This document shows, one piece after another, positions 8,835-17,008 of a stretch of 64,000 bases of DNA. This DNA comes from JBEKHT01 sp049516595. Lineage in GTDB: Bacteria; Chloroflexota; Anaerolineae; Anaerolineales; RBG-16-64-43. The position numbers and the translations under genes were made by a program. Under the pieces are notes generated by a model that worked only from the letters and a program-made list of their open reading frames with translations, was not told the origin of the DNA and made no database searches. The stretch is from assembly GCA_049516595.1 (NCBI GenBank), contig JBEKSY010000005.1, positions 1-64,000 on the forward strand, given 5' to 3'. Within the stretch, counting starts at the first letter, position 1. The number at the start of each line of letters is the position of its first letter.

Positions 8835-9587
8835 ATGGCCATGGGAGCAATGGACGTTGTCCTAGCGCTGGTCGTGGGCCTCCTGCTAGCAGGGTTGATC
8901 TTATTTTTCACCTTCCTGCGCCGCGGGCAATGGCCAACCCTCCGCCGCCTACCCGCCCTCGACGCCCTCTCCGCCGATCTGGGCCGGTCGGTCGAGTCGG
9001 GGACGCGCCTGCATCTTTCGTTGGGCGACGGTACGCTGTACGGCCCGGAGGCCTCGGCGACGTTGGTTGGCCTTGCGGCCCTCTCCCAGATCGCGAAGGC
9101 AGGCAGCGTGAGTGACAAACCTCCCCTGGCCACCTCCGCCGATGGGGCCGTGGCGTTGTTGTCGCAGGACGTCTACCGAGTCGCTTTTCGCCATCAACGC
9201 GCCGAGGATCGCTACGATCCCTTGTTGGGTCGAATCGCGGGATTAGGGCCATTGGGATATGCCGCTGGCACCATGCACACGGCTCCGGACGAGGATGTGA
9301 CCGCGACGCTCGTTGTCGGTCCGCTAGGTCTGGAGGCTGCGCTCGTGGCCGAGGCGGGCTCCAGGAGAGGCCATGTCGTCGGCGGAACCCTGGACCCCGT
9401 GGCTCAAGCCTTGCTCTATGCCTCGGCAGATAGCCCTCTGGTCGGCGAAGAGTTGTTTGCGACCGGGGCCTATCTGAGAGTGAATCGTGCCCACGCCGCG
9501 AGCGTTCAGGCTCAAGACATCGTGCGCTGGATCGTCATCGCCGCGGCCATTGCCTGGGCGGCGCTCAGGACGGTCGGGATTCTATGA
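8835..9587 (+). CDS. DUF6754-like membrane-anchored protein
   Basis: A 250-residue protein with an N-terminal helix (about 7-27), a long soluble middle and a C-terminal helix (about 228-247). The soluble part has Gly/Ala-rich stretches such as LHLSLGDGTLYGPEAS and GPLGLEAALVAEAGSRRG. I associate this architecture with the DUF6754 family of Chloroflexota; its biochemical role is unknown. The start may be M1 or M4; both follow the upstream micro-ORF directly. It overlaps the next gene by 4 bases (ATGA), which implies coupled expression. Confidence 0.7.
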   Translation: MAMGAMDVVLALVVGLLLAGLILFFTFLRRGQWPTLRRLPALDALSADLGRSVESGTRLHLSLGDGTLYGPEASATLVGLAALSQIAKAGSVSDKPPLATSADGAVALLSQDVYRVAFRHQRAEDRYDPLLGRIAGLGPLGYAAGTMHTAPDEDVTATLVVGPLGLEAALVAEAGSRRGHVVGGTLDPVAQALLYASADSPLVGEELFATGAYLRVNRAHAASVQAQDIVRWIVIAAAIAWAALRTVGIL

Positions 9588-10198
9588 AGTTCAATGTGTC
9601 CGTCGTGGTCGCAATCGCCACCGGGCTGATCACACTGGTGGCCTACTTTATCCCTGTGGCCCCCCTGCAAGCAGTACGTGCCGGGCTCTTGCAAAGCGGA
9701 GCCATCCTCGCAACGGTCGCCCTCCTGCTCGGGGCGGGCAATCTCCTCAGTGTTCACGCCCGCAAGATCCGGGACCGAAAGCCCGGGCATTTGTATAGCA
9801 TTTTCCTCGTCATCTCTTTGCTGAGCGTATTCATCGTGGTGACGATCTTCGGCACGCAGCACCCGTACTCGGTGTGGATCGTGACCCAAGTGCAGCAACC
9901 TCTCGAGGTGGCGCTGACCGGTCTTCTGGCAGGGGTCCTCGTCATCGCAGGAGTTCGCGTGATGTTCCGCCGGCCCCATTGGAGCACGTACCTGTTCTTT
10001 CTCACGGTCGTGATCGTTCTCTTGGGTACCGCTCCGCTTCCTTTCGTGGCGATTCCGTTCTTGCAAGGGTTCCGCAACTGGCTCGCCCAGGTCCCCGCCG
10101 TGGGTGGCGGTCGCGGGCTCCTCCTTGGAATTGCGCTGGGAGCTGCCACCACGGGGCTGAGGGTGCTGATGGGTTTTGATCAACCCTACCAGCGCTAG
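9584..10198 (+). CDS. multi-pass membrane protein of unknown function
   Basis: A 204-residue protein with five or so hydrophobic helices (about 5-25, 33-55, 71-92, 103-125, 135-160) and a C-terminal Gly-rich hydrophobic stretch. I recognise no catalytic motif. It starts inside the stop codon of the DUF6754-like gene and is 50 bases before the zinc-ribbon gene, so it belongs to the same operon. A scaffold or channel role is possible but not shown. Confidence 0.75.
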   Translation: MKFNVSVVVAIATGLITLVAYFIPVAPLQAVRAGLLQSGAILATVALLLGAGNLLSVHARKIRDRKPGHLYSIFLVISLLSVFIVVTIFGTQHPYSVWIVTQVQQPLEVALTGLLAGVLVIAGVRVMFRRPHWSTYLFFLTVVIVLLGTAPLPFVAIPFLQGFRNWLAQVPAVGGGRGLLLGIALGAATTGLRVLMGFDQPYQR

Positions 10199-10248
10199 GC
10201 TCATTCTGCAGGGCGCCCTCGAGGCGACCGCGTTCCCGAAAGAAGAGA

Positions 10249-12435
10249 ATGCCTGAGTTGCGCTGTCCGATGTGTGGCAAGCCGAATCCAGATACGGCTG
10301 AGGTCTGCGCCTTTTGTCAGGCACGGCTTCGGCCTCTCTCGGCCGCGCCCTCCGGACCCGAGGCCCCGATCCCCGCCTCGGGTCCACCCGAAGAAGAGGC
10401 GCCGGATTGGCTGGCAAAACTACGAGCTCAGGGTGCGCTAGGGGAATCAAGGGGAACTCGAGATCTTTCGGCTGAGGCGGAGCCGCTGGAGGGACCGGGT
10501 GAAGTGCCCAGCTGGTTGGCTCGAATCCGGGCGCGCAACGGGGAGGAGGAGGAAACAAAAACCCCCACGGGCCCCCCGCCTTCAGCCGAGCAGGTCCCGC
10601 AACCCGCCCAGCCCGAGACTTCCGAGCATCCGGGCACCGAGGAGGGGCCGGCGGAAGCTGAGGAACCGGAGTGGCTGGAACGGCTACGTGTTCGGCGAGC
10701 CTACGAGCAGGACCAGGAGCCAGAGAAATCCCCCTTCGGGGAAGCGACTTCTGCGCGCGGGGAGGAATTGCCGCCCGACTGGCTCCACGTTCCGCGCGAG
10801 GAAGGGTGGGGAGCCCCCTCGCTTGGGACTCCCTCCGAGGGTCCAGCCAAGGGGTCTGCCGCGCCCGGGGAGGGCGAGACTCCCTCGCCGCCTCCCAGTG
10901 AGATTCCGCCGCCGTTAGTTCAGGCGGCCCCCTCCAGGGGAGAGGCTCATGTCTCTCCCGCGCCGGTTGCCGGGGAATCGGTTCAACCTGCCCGGGAGCC
11001 CAAGCCCGGGTTGCCGCGCCTTTCGCCGTTTACCCAGGGTTCGGAGGAGTTCGCGGCGGGAGGCGGGGAAGCGGAGATTCCCGATTGGCTTGCCAGAGCG
11101 AGGGAGGCGGCCGAACCATCAGCGAACCGGGGCGAACCACCCGTGGAGCAGGCGGGGACGGGATCCGCAGGTCCTGGGCTAGACGAGCTGCTTGCTCCGG
11201 GTGTCCTGCCGGAATGGCTGACCACTCCCCAGCCTTCCCCCACTGCCCCTCAAACCGAGTCGGCACCCGATGAAATCGAACAAGCTGTTCTCCCCCCATG
11301 GCTGCAGGCGCTCCGTCCGATCGAGGGGCCTGCCATCAAGGCGGAGGGCACCGAGGAGGAAAGGGTTGAAACGGCAGGTCCCCTTTCTGGGCTCAAAGGG
11401 ATTCTGCCTCCCGTATCGCTCTTTGAAAAGGTCCCTCACCCTCCTGTTCAGAGAGAACAACTAGAAGTCGATCCAACCCACGCCGCCCAAGCCGAGCTCC
11501 TTCAACGCGTCGTGCTCAACCCCGAGTCGCGGGAGGCGAAGCGAGTGGGGCGCCCTGGGCGCAGGCTCCACTATTGGACTTGGGGGGTGTGGGCGCTCCT
11601 GTTCGTTGCGATTCTGGTTCCAGGGATCACTCAAAGTCATGTTTTCGCTCGCCCCACGACCGTTCCCGTGGAAACTCTCAAGCTGCGAACGGCCATCAGT
11701 GCCTTGCCCGACAACCGCCCAATCCTGATGGCCTTTGAATACGATCCGGCCAATGCCGCGGAATTGGAGGCCGGAGCCCTGGCGGTGATCGATCAGCTGA
11801 TGGGTCGAGGCATCCCCATTGCCTCCCTCTCGACGCGGCCCGCCGGCCCGGCGATGGCGGCCGACGTGATGGCGCGGGAAGAGGCTGTGCATCCGGACTA
11901 CGCCGCGGCGGGGAAGTATCTGCCGCTCGGGTACTTGCCGGGGGATGCCGTCGGGCTTCGGGCCTTCGCCAATGACCCTCGCAAAGCCAGCGGCGCGATC
12001 TCGGCGGCTCCGGTTTGGGATTCCGCCTTTCTGCAGCCGGTAACGAACCTCGAGGGATTCTCCTCGATCATTATCGTGGTCGCGCAGCCGCTGCTCTTCC
12101 AGGCCTGGGTCGAGCAAGTTCACACGCTTCACCCGACCGTTCCGGTTTTCGCCGTGATCAGCGCGGCGGCGGAGCCTCTCGCCCGGCCTTACTATGAGAG
12201 TGACAACCCCTCCGTGGAGGGTCTGGTCGTGGGTCTGGCCGGGGCAGAAACCTACGATTGCATGGACTCGGTGGACCCAGCCACAGGACGTTGTGGGAAT
12301 GTTTCGCCCGCCGACACGTGGTGGGATCCATTCGGCGCTTCGGTCCTGGCGGCCGTGCTCGTGCTCGGGGTGGGGGCATTCGGTTCGGCTGGAATGACCC
12401 TGCTGAAGTTCTGGGGGGGGAAGAAACGTGACTGA
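10249..12435 (+). CDS. zinc-ribbon membrane protein with seven PxWL linear motifs
   Basis: A 728-residue protein. Residues 6-23 form a zinc ribbon (CPMCG...CAFC). Residues about 30-400 are Pro/Glu/Gly/Ser-rich and probably disordered, carrying seven short motifs of form P-x-W-L, often followed by xxLR or similar, with Trp at 54, 89, 142, 178, 280, 323 and 351. One helix follows at about 442-462, then a folded domain (about 465-690) that includes PDNRPILMAFEYDPANAAELEAG in outline, and a last helix (about 700-720). The N-terminus is likely cytosolic, exposing the motif array. It overlaps the next gene by 8 bases. No enzymatic motif is seen; a multivalent docking role is an inference. Confidence 0.8.
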   Translation: MPELRCPMCGKPNPDTAEVCAFCQARLRPLSAAPSGPEAPIPASGPPEEEAPDWLAKLRAQGALGESRGTRDLSAEAEPLEGPGEVPSWLARIRARNGEEEETKTPTGPPPSAEQVPQPAQPETSEHPGTEEGPAEAEEPEWLERLRVRRAYEQDQEPEKSPFGEATSARGEELPPDWLHVPREEGWGAPSLGTPSEGPAKGSAAPGEGETPSPPPSEIPPPLVQAAPSRGEAHVSPAPVAGESVQPAREPKPGLPRLSPFTQGSEEFAAGGGEAEIPDWLARAREAAEPSANRGEPPVEQAGTGSAGPGLDELLAPGVLPEWLTTPQPSPTAPQTESAPDEIEQAVLPPWLQALRPIEGPAIKAEGTEEERVETAGPLSGLKGILPPVSLFEKVPHPPVQREQLEVDPTHAAQAELLQRVVLNPESREAKRVGRPGRRLHYWTWGVWALLFVAILVPGITQSHVFARPTTVPVETLKLRTAISALPDNRPILMAFEYDPANAAELEAGALAVIDQLMGRGIPIASLSTRPAGPAMAADVMAREEAVHPDYAAAGKYLPLGYLPGDAVGLRAFANDPRKASGAISAAPVWDSAFLQPVTNLEGFSSIIIVVAQPLLFQAWVEQVHTLHPTVPVFAVISAAAEPLARPYYESDNPSVEGLVVGLAGAETYDCMDSVDPATGRCGNVSPADTWWDPFGASVLAAVLVLGVGAFGSAGMTLLKFWGGKKRD
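10402..11304 (+). repeat. seven dispersed PxWL motif repeats within the zinc-ribbon protein
   Basis: Repeat units read PDWLAKLRA, PSWLARIRA, PEWLERLRV, PDWLHVPRE, PDWLARARE, PEWLTTPQP and PPWLQALRP. The cores are conserved but the spacers vary in length and are low-complexity, so selection appears to act on the short motif rather than on a folded repeat. Confidence 0.8.
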
Positions 12436-13111
12436 GTTGGCGAGTATGGCTCTGGGTTTCTTCCTGACCGTCTCGATCCTCAGCTATCTGATTGGAGACA
12501 ACCTGTTCTTTCGGGTCGCCGTGCATCTCTTGATCGGAGTCTCCGCCGGTTATATCGCGGCGGTGGCCTGGAATTCGGTACTCTGGCCGCAGTTCTTCGG
12601 GAGACTCGTCAGCGTTTCGGGTTGGCTGGATCCAGGGGTTCTCTTCCTTCTCTTGCTGACCGTCCTGCTAATTGGCCGTTCGACCCCCCGCCTTTCCATC
12701 CTCGGCGGCGTTCCCATGGCCTTCCTAGTCGGTTTGGGCGCGGCCGTTGTGGTCGGGGGAGCCCTCACCGGGACGCTCGTTCCCCAGTTGGCGGCCTCGG
12801 CCGCCTCACTCTCTCCTTTTCGGTCCGCAGCCGGGCAGGGACTGGCGTTCGACCCATGGACTAGCCTGGATCGCATCATCATCCTGGTGGGCGCATTGAG
12901 CACTCTCGCCTATTTTCATTTCGGTGCAAGCCGCCGGGCTGGCCGGCCACCGCAGCGGCCCGCCTGGGTTCAGCCGTGGGCCTGGGCAGGTGAAATCTTC
13001 CTCTCCATCACCTTTGGAGTCTTGTACGCGGGGGCCCTGGCGGCGACTCTAACTGCACTAATTGAACGCACCCTCTATCTCAGAGACATCCTGTTGCGAT
13101 TCCTTTCATGA
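12428..13111 (+). CDS. multi-pass membrane protein of unknown function
   Basis: A 227-residue hydrophobic protein with about six membrane segments (about 8-25, 30-47, 60-80, 88-110, 138-158, 186-210). I recognise no family motif. It overlaps the zinc-ribbon gene by 8 bases upstream and the GlmL-like gene by 4 bases downstream (ATGA), placing it firmly in the same translationally coupled operon. It may form the membrane core of a complex with the neighbouring proteins; that is inference from context only. Confidence 0.75.
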   Translation: MTELASMALGFFLTVSILSYLIGDNLFFRVAVHLLIGVSAGYIAAVAWNSVLWPQFFGRLVSVSGWLDPGVLFLLLLTVLLIGRSTPRLSILGGVPMAFLVGLGAAVVVGGALTGTLVPQLAASAASLSPFRSAAGQGLAFDPWTSLDRIIILVGALSTLAYFHFGASRRAGRPPQRPAWVQPWAWAGEIFLSITFGVLYAGALAATLTALIERTLYLRDILLRFLS

Positions 13112-14880
13112 CCTCCCGCGCCGCAGAAGCCTCGTCCAAGCTTGAAGCCGAGTCAATTCTGACCGTCGATGTCGGCACCAGCTTTACGCGCGTCGCCTTG
13201 TTCGACGTGGTGGAAAACCGCTATCGCCTGCTGGGGGTGGCGCGGGCCCTTACCACGGCCGAGTTCCCTGCCTTGGACGTAAGCGAGGGGATTCATCAGG
13301 CGGTCGAGGCATTGGCCAAGATTGTTGGTCGCACGCTCTCTGATTCGCGCGGCCAGCTCATCCTGCCGACCCGCCCGGACGGTAGCGGCGTGGATGTGGT
13401 CGCTTTATCCTTTTCCCTGCAGGCCGAAGTCCGGACCGCGCTCGTCGGATTGCTGGCGGAGTACTCTCTCAAAAGCGTGCGCAACCTCGCCCGCTCGGCT
13501 CCCATCGAGGTGGTGGCGGAAGTCAGTCTGGGTGACCGCGAAGGGGAAACAGCCCTTCTCGACCTGTTGATCGAAGCTCACCCGGATCTAATTGTCATCG
13601 CGGGCGGAACCGAGGGGGGCGCCTCCCAGGCGCTCTTGCGGACCCTCGAAGTGGTCGGATTGAGCGTGTTCCTCCTCCCCGGGGAACAGCGGCCCCAGGT
13701 CCTGTTTGTGGGGAATAGCGCCGTGGCGGATCAGGTGCGTGAGTTGCTTAAACCCATAGGCGCCGTCTATGTGGGGCCCAATGTGCGCCCCAGTCTAGAA
13801 GAGGAGACCCTGGACGGCGCGAGATCGGAGCTGAACAACCGCGTTGTGGAGATCCTGCGCTCCAAGCTAAGCGGGTTAGACGAACCCTTGGCTTGGACCG
13901 GCGGGGCGTTCACCCCGGGAGCGGTAGGCATTGGGACCGTGATTCGCTTTCTGGGTCAGGCTTTTGAGGGCAAAAAAGGGGTGATGGGGGTTTCTGTGGG
14001 CGCCGGCTCGACGATCATTTGCAGCGCCTTCGGTAGCTCTCTTTCCCTCTCCGTGCGGCCCGATCTGAATCTGGGCCGGAGTGCCTCGCGCCTGCTCGAG
14101 AACAGCACACTGGAGGAGATCGCACATTGGCTTCCGATGGAAGCGAGCCGCGATACGATCCGCGATTACCTGTTCAATAAGACGATCTATCCGCGCAGCA
14201 TCCCCTCCACCCTCGAAGACCTGTGGCTCGAGCAGGCCATCGCTCGTTCGCTGATCCGGGCTGCCCTGCGAGGTGCGGCAACTACTTGGCAGATCGGCCG
14301 CATGCATGTCTGGCCCGGCCTTCTGCCTCCCTGTGAGCCGATTGTCGGGTCGGGGGGGGCCCTGACCAATGTGCCTCGGCCTGGCCAAGCGGCGCTCATG
14401 TTGCTGGATGCCTTGGAGCCGCCGGGCATCACCTCCCTCATTTTGGATGCCCACAATCTTCTCCCGGCTCTGGGCGCAATGGCTCGAATCAATCCGGTTG
14501 CAGTCGTTCAGGTCCTGGACTCTCCCAGCTTCCCCAACCTGGGGACAGTGATCAGTCCCGTTGGACACACCCGTCCCGGCGACACGGTCCTGCGCTACCA
14601 GATGGCCTACGAAGACGGGCGTACGATTCGCGGCCAAATCCCGTTTGGGATGATCGAGGTCCTGCCACTGGGGCCGGGCCAAGCTGCCCGGATCGCGCTT
14701 CAGCCCTCCCGCCATTTCGACCTCGGACTGGGTGGCCCGGGACAGGGTGGCACCATCCGGGCTGCGGGGGGCCTCGTGGGGGTCATCATGGACGCTCGCG
14801 GCCGGCCCATTGCCACTTTCTCCGATCCCGGCCGTCAAAGAAGAGCGGTGGAGGAATGGCTGATGCAGATCGGGGGGTGA
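13108..14880 (+). CDS. GlmL/MutL-type ASKHA ATPase (glutamate mutase L family)
   Basis: A 590-residue protein. The phosphate 1 loop of an actin/Hsp70/sugar-kinase fold reads LTVDVGTSFTRVALFD at about residues 18-33; further Gly-rich nucleotide loops are VIAGGTEGGAS (about 166-176) and GVSVGAGSTI (about 293-302). This matches the glutamate mutase L (GlmL, 'MutL') family found between the S and E subunits of B12-dependent glutamate mutase in clostridia. No mutase subunit is present here, and the protein has about 120 extra C-terminal residues, so it probably does another job. It is unrelated to the DNA mismatch-repair MutL. It overlaps its upstream neighbour by 4 bases. Confidence 0.85.
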   Translation: MTSRAAEASSKLEAESILTVDVGTSFTRVALFDVVENRYRLLGVARALTTAEFPALDVSEGIHQAVEALAKIVGRTLSDSRGQLILPTRPDGSGVDVVALSFSLQAEVRTALVGLLAEYSLKSVRNLARSAPIEVVAEVSLGDREGETALLDLLIEAHPDLIVIAGGTEGGASQALLRTLEVVGLSVFLLPGEQRPQVLFVGNSAVADQVRELLKPIGAVYVGPNVRPSLEEETLDGARSELNNRVVEILRSKLSGLDEPLAWTGGAFTPGAVGIGTVIRFLGQAFEGKKGVMGVSVGAGSTIICSAFGSSLSLSVRPDLNLGRSASRLLENSTLEEIAHWLPMEASRDTIRDYLFNKTIYPRSIPSTLEDLWLEQAIARSLIRAALRGAATTWQIGRMHVWPGLLPPCEPIVGSGGALTNVPRPGQAALMLLDALEPPGITSLILDAHNLLPALGAMARINPVAVVQVLDSPSFPNLGTVISPVGHTRPGDTVLRYQMAYEDGRTIRGQIPFGMIEVLPLGPGQAARIALQPSRHFDLGLGGPGQGGTIRAAGGLVGVIMDARGRPIATFSDPGRQRRAVEEWLMQIGG

Positions 14881-14890
14881 GCATATTCTG

Positions 14891-15949
14891 ATGGAACGGA
14901 CCTCTCAGACCCATGTGGCACCCTTGGTAGTTATCCGCCGCCGGCGCGCCCTTCCCTTGGCTGGCACAATTGTTGCACGCCTTAATCAGAAGGTGCAAGC
15001 GGGCGATCTGCTGGGGCGCTGCACCCTGACCCCATCTCATTCCCTGATCGACGTCGCCCACGCTCTGGGTCTGCCGGCCGCTCGGGCAGATGAGCAGCTG
15101 AAACGGAAGGCTGGCGAGGCAGTCAGTAGCGGCGATATCCTGGCCGGTCCCGTCGGGCTGATGCGAAAGGTGGTGCGTGCCCCCTCGGCAGGCCGAATCG
15201 TCGTGCAGGGCGATGGCCGGCTGCTGTTCGAGGCAATGGGGGATGTGTTCGAGCTGCGCGCCACCTACCCGGGAGTCATCGTCGGGATGGAGTCCGAGCG
15301 CTCGGTCACGATCGAGACAGTGGGAGCGCAGGTCGAAGGAGTGTGGGGAAACGGCCGCGAGGAATTTGGTCTTCTGCGCGTTGGAACGGCCTCGCCTTCC
15401 GAGGAACTGACGCCTGCAAATCTCGAAATCGGGTTGCGCAGTGCGGTGATCGTCGCCGGGCGGATCAGCGAGGCTGAGACGATGAGAGTTCTGGCGGGTC
15501 TGCCCGCCCGAGGGGCGATCGTGGGCAGCATGCCCTCGGCACTGATTCCGGTGGCGGAGGAAGCAGCGTATCCTGTGATGCTGACCGATGGATTTGGAGA
15601 CCGCCCGATGAACACTGCAGCCTTCGAGCTTCTTGCCTCGAATGCTGGACGCGAAGCCAGCCTGAACGCGCAGGCGTCCGTCCGTTGGCAAGGGATCCGT
15701 CCGGAGATCATTGTGCCGTTGCCCTCCGTGGGCACAGCGGATGTTCCCAGTGAAGGCGTCATGCTGGTCGCCGGGAGACAAGTCCGGATTGTGCGGGACC
15801 CCTATCCGGGCAAGGTCGGAACGATTGTGTCTCTGCCGGCTGATCCGATCGAGCTTCCGAGCGGCCTGCACGCGACGTGTGCCGAGATCGAATTGCCAGA
15901 AGGGGGTATTGTCCTTGCGCCCCTGGCCAATCTGGACATCTTGGAATGA
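14891..15949 (+). CDS. protein with barrel-sandwich-hybrid-like and KOW-like segments
   Basis: A 352-residue soluble protein. Residues about 20-125 have repeated PLAGTIVARLNQKVQAGDLL and VRAPSAGRIVVQGDGRLLFEA patterns, like the barrel-sandwich hybrid fold of biotinyl/lipoyl domains, but there is no MKM-type lysine for attachment. The C-terminal RIVRDPYPGKVGTIVSLP (about 296-313) resembles a KOW motif of NusG/ribosomal L24 type. The middle has alternating beta-rich stretches. It follows the GlmL-like gene by 10 bases. Partner or substrate unknown; an adapter for the operon's complex is plausible. Confidence 0.65.
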   Translation: MERTSQTHVAPLVVIRRRRALPLAGTIVARLNQKVQAGDLLGRCTLTPSHSLIDVAHALGLPAARADEQLKRKAGEAVSSGDILAGPVGLMRKVVRAPSAGRIVVQGDGRLLFEAMGDVFELRATYPGVIVGMESERSVTIETVGAQVEGVWGNGREEFGLLRVGTASPSEELTPANLEIGLRSAVIVAGRISEAETMRVLAGLPARGAIVGSMPSALIPVAEEAAYPVMLTDGFGDRPMNTAAFELLASNAGREASLNAQASVRWQGIRPEIIVPLPSVGTADVPSEGVMLVAGRQVRIVRDPYPGKVGTIVSLPADPIELPSGLHATCAEIELPEGGIVLAPLANLDILE

Positions 15950-16051
15950 GAGACCTCGCTTGCAGGAGACCCTCGCAGGTTGGAGGGAGGCGTGGCTCCG
16001 CCACGGCTGTCCTCCTGCGATGCGAGCCAAGGATGGAAGGAGAAGGATGCG

Positions 16052-16603
16052 ATGACGATTGATTTTGAATCAGGGACCGAGCCGCCGCCGGAGGACACGA
16101 GCAACCGGTTGTTCATCATCGTGGCCGCCATTCTGGGGGCCGTCCTGCTCATCGCAGTTGCGGCTCTGGTGATCTACGCTTTCATTCTGGCACCTCAACT
16201 CCGTTCTTCTCAGGGCGGCCAAGTGGCGACGATCTACGCCCAGAACACGGTGGTATCACTCGAGATCACCCAGACAGCAAGCGCGCGGCTGCAGGCCCTG
16301 CAGGCGCAACAAGCGACTGCGACACCTGCCTGGACGATGACCCCGGGCCCTGTGCCTCCGACGCCTACGCCCAGAATCATCATTGTGACCTCGACCCCGA
16401 CGGCAACGGTTGCGGGTTTGGCGACCCTCCCCCCTGCCACCTTAACCGCCATGGCAGCGCAGGCCTTGGGGGCCACCGCAACAGCCTTGCCCAAGACAGG
16501 ATTCGCGGCCACGGGAGGATTCCCTGGAGTGCTCCTTCTGGGTCTCGGTTTGGTGCTGGTTGCCTTCTTGGCGCGGCAGGCCCGTCACCGCGGGGCAGGG
16601 TAG
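16052..16603 (+). CDS. bitopic protein with Thr/Pro linker and LPKTG-type C-terminal tail
   Basis: A 183-residue protein. The ATG at 16052 is chosen because GGAAGGAGAAGG precedes it; an earlier in-frame start at 15980 lacks this. A hydrophobic helix spans about residues 19-45, followed by a Gln/Thr-rich helical stretch and a TPTP-type linker (about 85-115). Residues 146-150 read LPKTG, followed by a second hydrophobic segment (about 156-173) and RQARHRG, which is the layout of a sortase substrate. It may instead be a two-helix membrane protein with an external loop. Last gene of the operon, about 100 bases after the previous one. Confidence 0.7.
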   Translation: MTIDFESGTEPPPEDTSNRLFIIVAAILGAVLLIAVAALVIYAFILAPQLRSSQGGQVATIYAQNTVVSLEITQTASARLQALQAQQATATPAWTMTPGPVPPTPTPRIIIVTSTPTATVAGLATLPPATLTAMAAQALGATATALPKTGFAATGGFPGVLLLGLGLVLVAFLARQARHRGAG

Positions 16604-16627
16604 AGCCAGGCTGAGCGGACAGGCTCC

Positions 16628-16656
16628 TTGACGATGAGGATGGCTTGTGACATAAT
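16628..16656 (+). promoter_or_regulatory. promoter of the T-box-alaX-ileS transcript
   Basis: TTGACG at 16628-16633, a 17-base spacer and CATAAT at 16651-16656 form a near-consensus housekeeping promoter. Transcription would start near 16663, at the head of the T-box leader. Confidence 0.8.
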
Positions 16657-16662
16657 CGCCCA

Positions 16663-16936
16663 TTGGCAAGATCCAATGGCGATGATGGAAACGAGTAGGC
16701 CCGTAGGCTGAAGGTCAGCGATCTCGGGGGCAGTGAGAGCCGGGACTTCGACCGGGGTCGAAAATCCTTCCGGAGCCGCTGACCGAAGGCCTTCGGCTTG
16801 TAGATTCAGCCGACCTCGCCCACCGTTAACCGGGCTCAGACCTGAACCCGTGTCTGCGGAAGGGCCTGCCTGAACGGCAGGAAGCAGGGTGGTGACGCGG
16901 GTGGGATCCCGTCCCTGAGTGGGCGGGATTTTTGTT
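16663..16936 (+). ncRNA. T-box riboswitch leader upstream of alaX-ileS
   Basis: The leader contains AGGGTGGTGACGCG at 16886-16899, a variant of the T-box consensus AGGGTGGnACCGCG. It can form the antiterminator: AGGG and GCGGG pair with CCCGT and CCCT downstream, leaving the 7-base bulge TGGTGAC whose TGGT would pair with the ACCA end of a tRNA (discriminator A). The alternative terminator hairpin overlaps it. Upstream, GGTCAGCG pairs with CGCTGACC as part of stem I. The regulated gene is ileS, so uncharged tRNA-Ile is the expected effector. ATC triplets such as 16764-16766 are specifier candidates, but I could not place the specifier loop with certainty. Confidence 0.85.
16906..16933 (+). 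terminator. T-box attenuator terminator
   Basis: ATCCCG (16906-16911) and CCC pair with GGG and CGGGAT (16924-16929) around a short loop, followed by TTTTT. The 5' arm is shared with the antiterminator, as required for T-box attenuation. Confidence 0.85.
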
Positions 16937-17008
16937 ATCGGTCGCCGTTGCATCCTGGAGTGCGAAGGCGCAATCTGAGTTGCGTCCATTTGGGCAGGGA
17001 GGGGAATA

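Noticed and set aside
9512..10558. 348-codon open frame on the minus strand
   Set aside because: It is fully antisense to the membrane protein and zinc-ribbon genes and its translation is Arg/Pro/His-rich with no family pattern. GC-rich coding sequence commonly leaves such antisense frames open.
13108..14880. Naming the 590-residue protein as DNA mismatch repair MutL
   Set aside because: It has an ASKHA phosphate loop (DVGTSFTR) and none of the GHKL ATPase motifs of mismatch-repair MutL. The label MutL here refers to glutamate mutase L.
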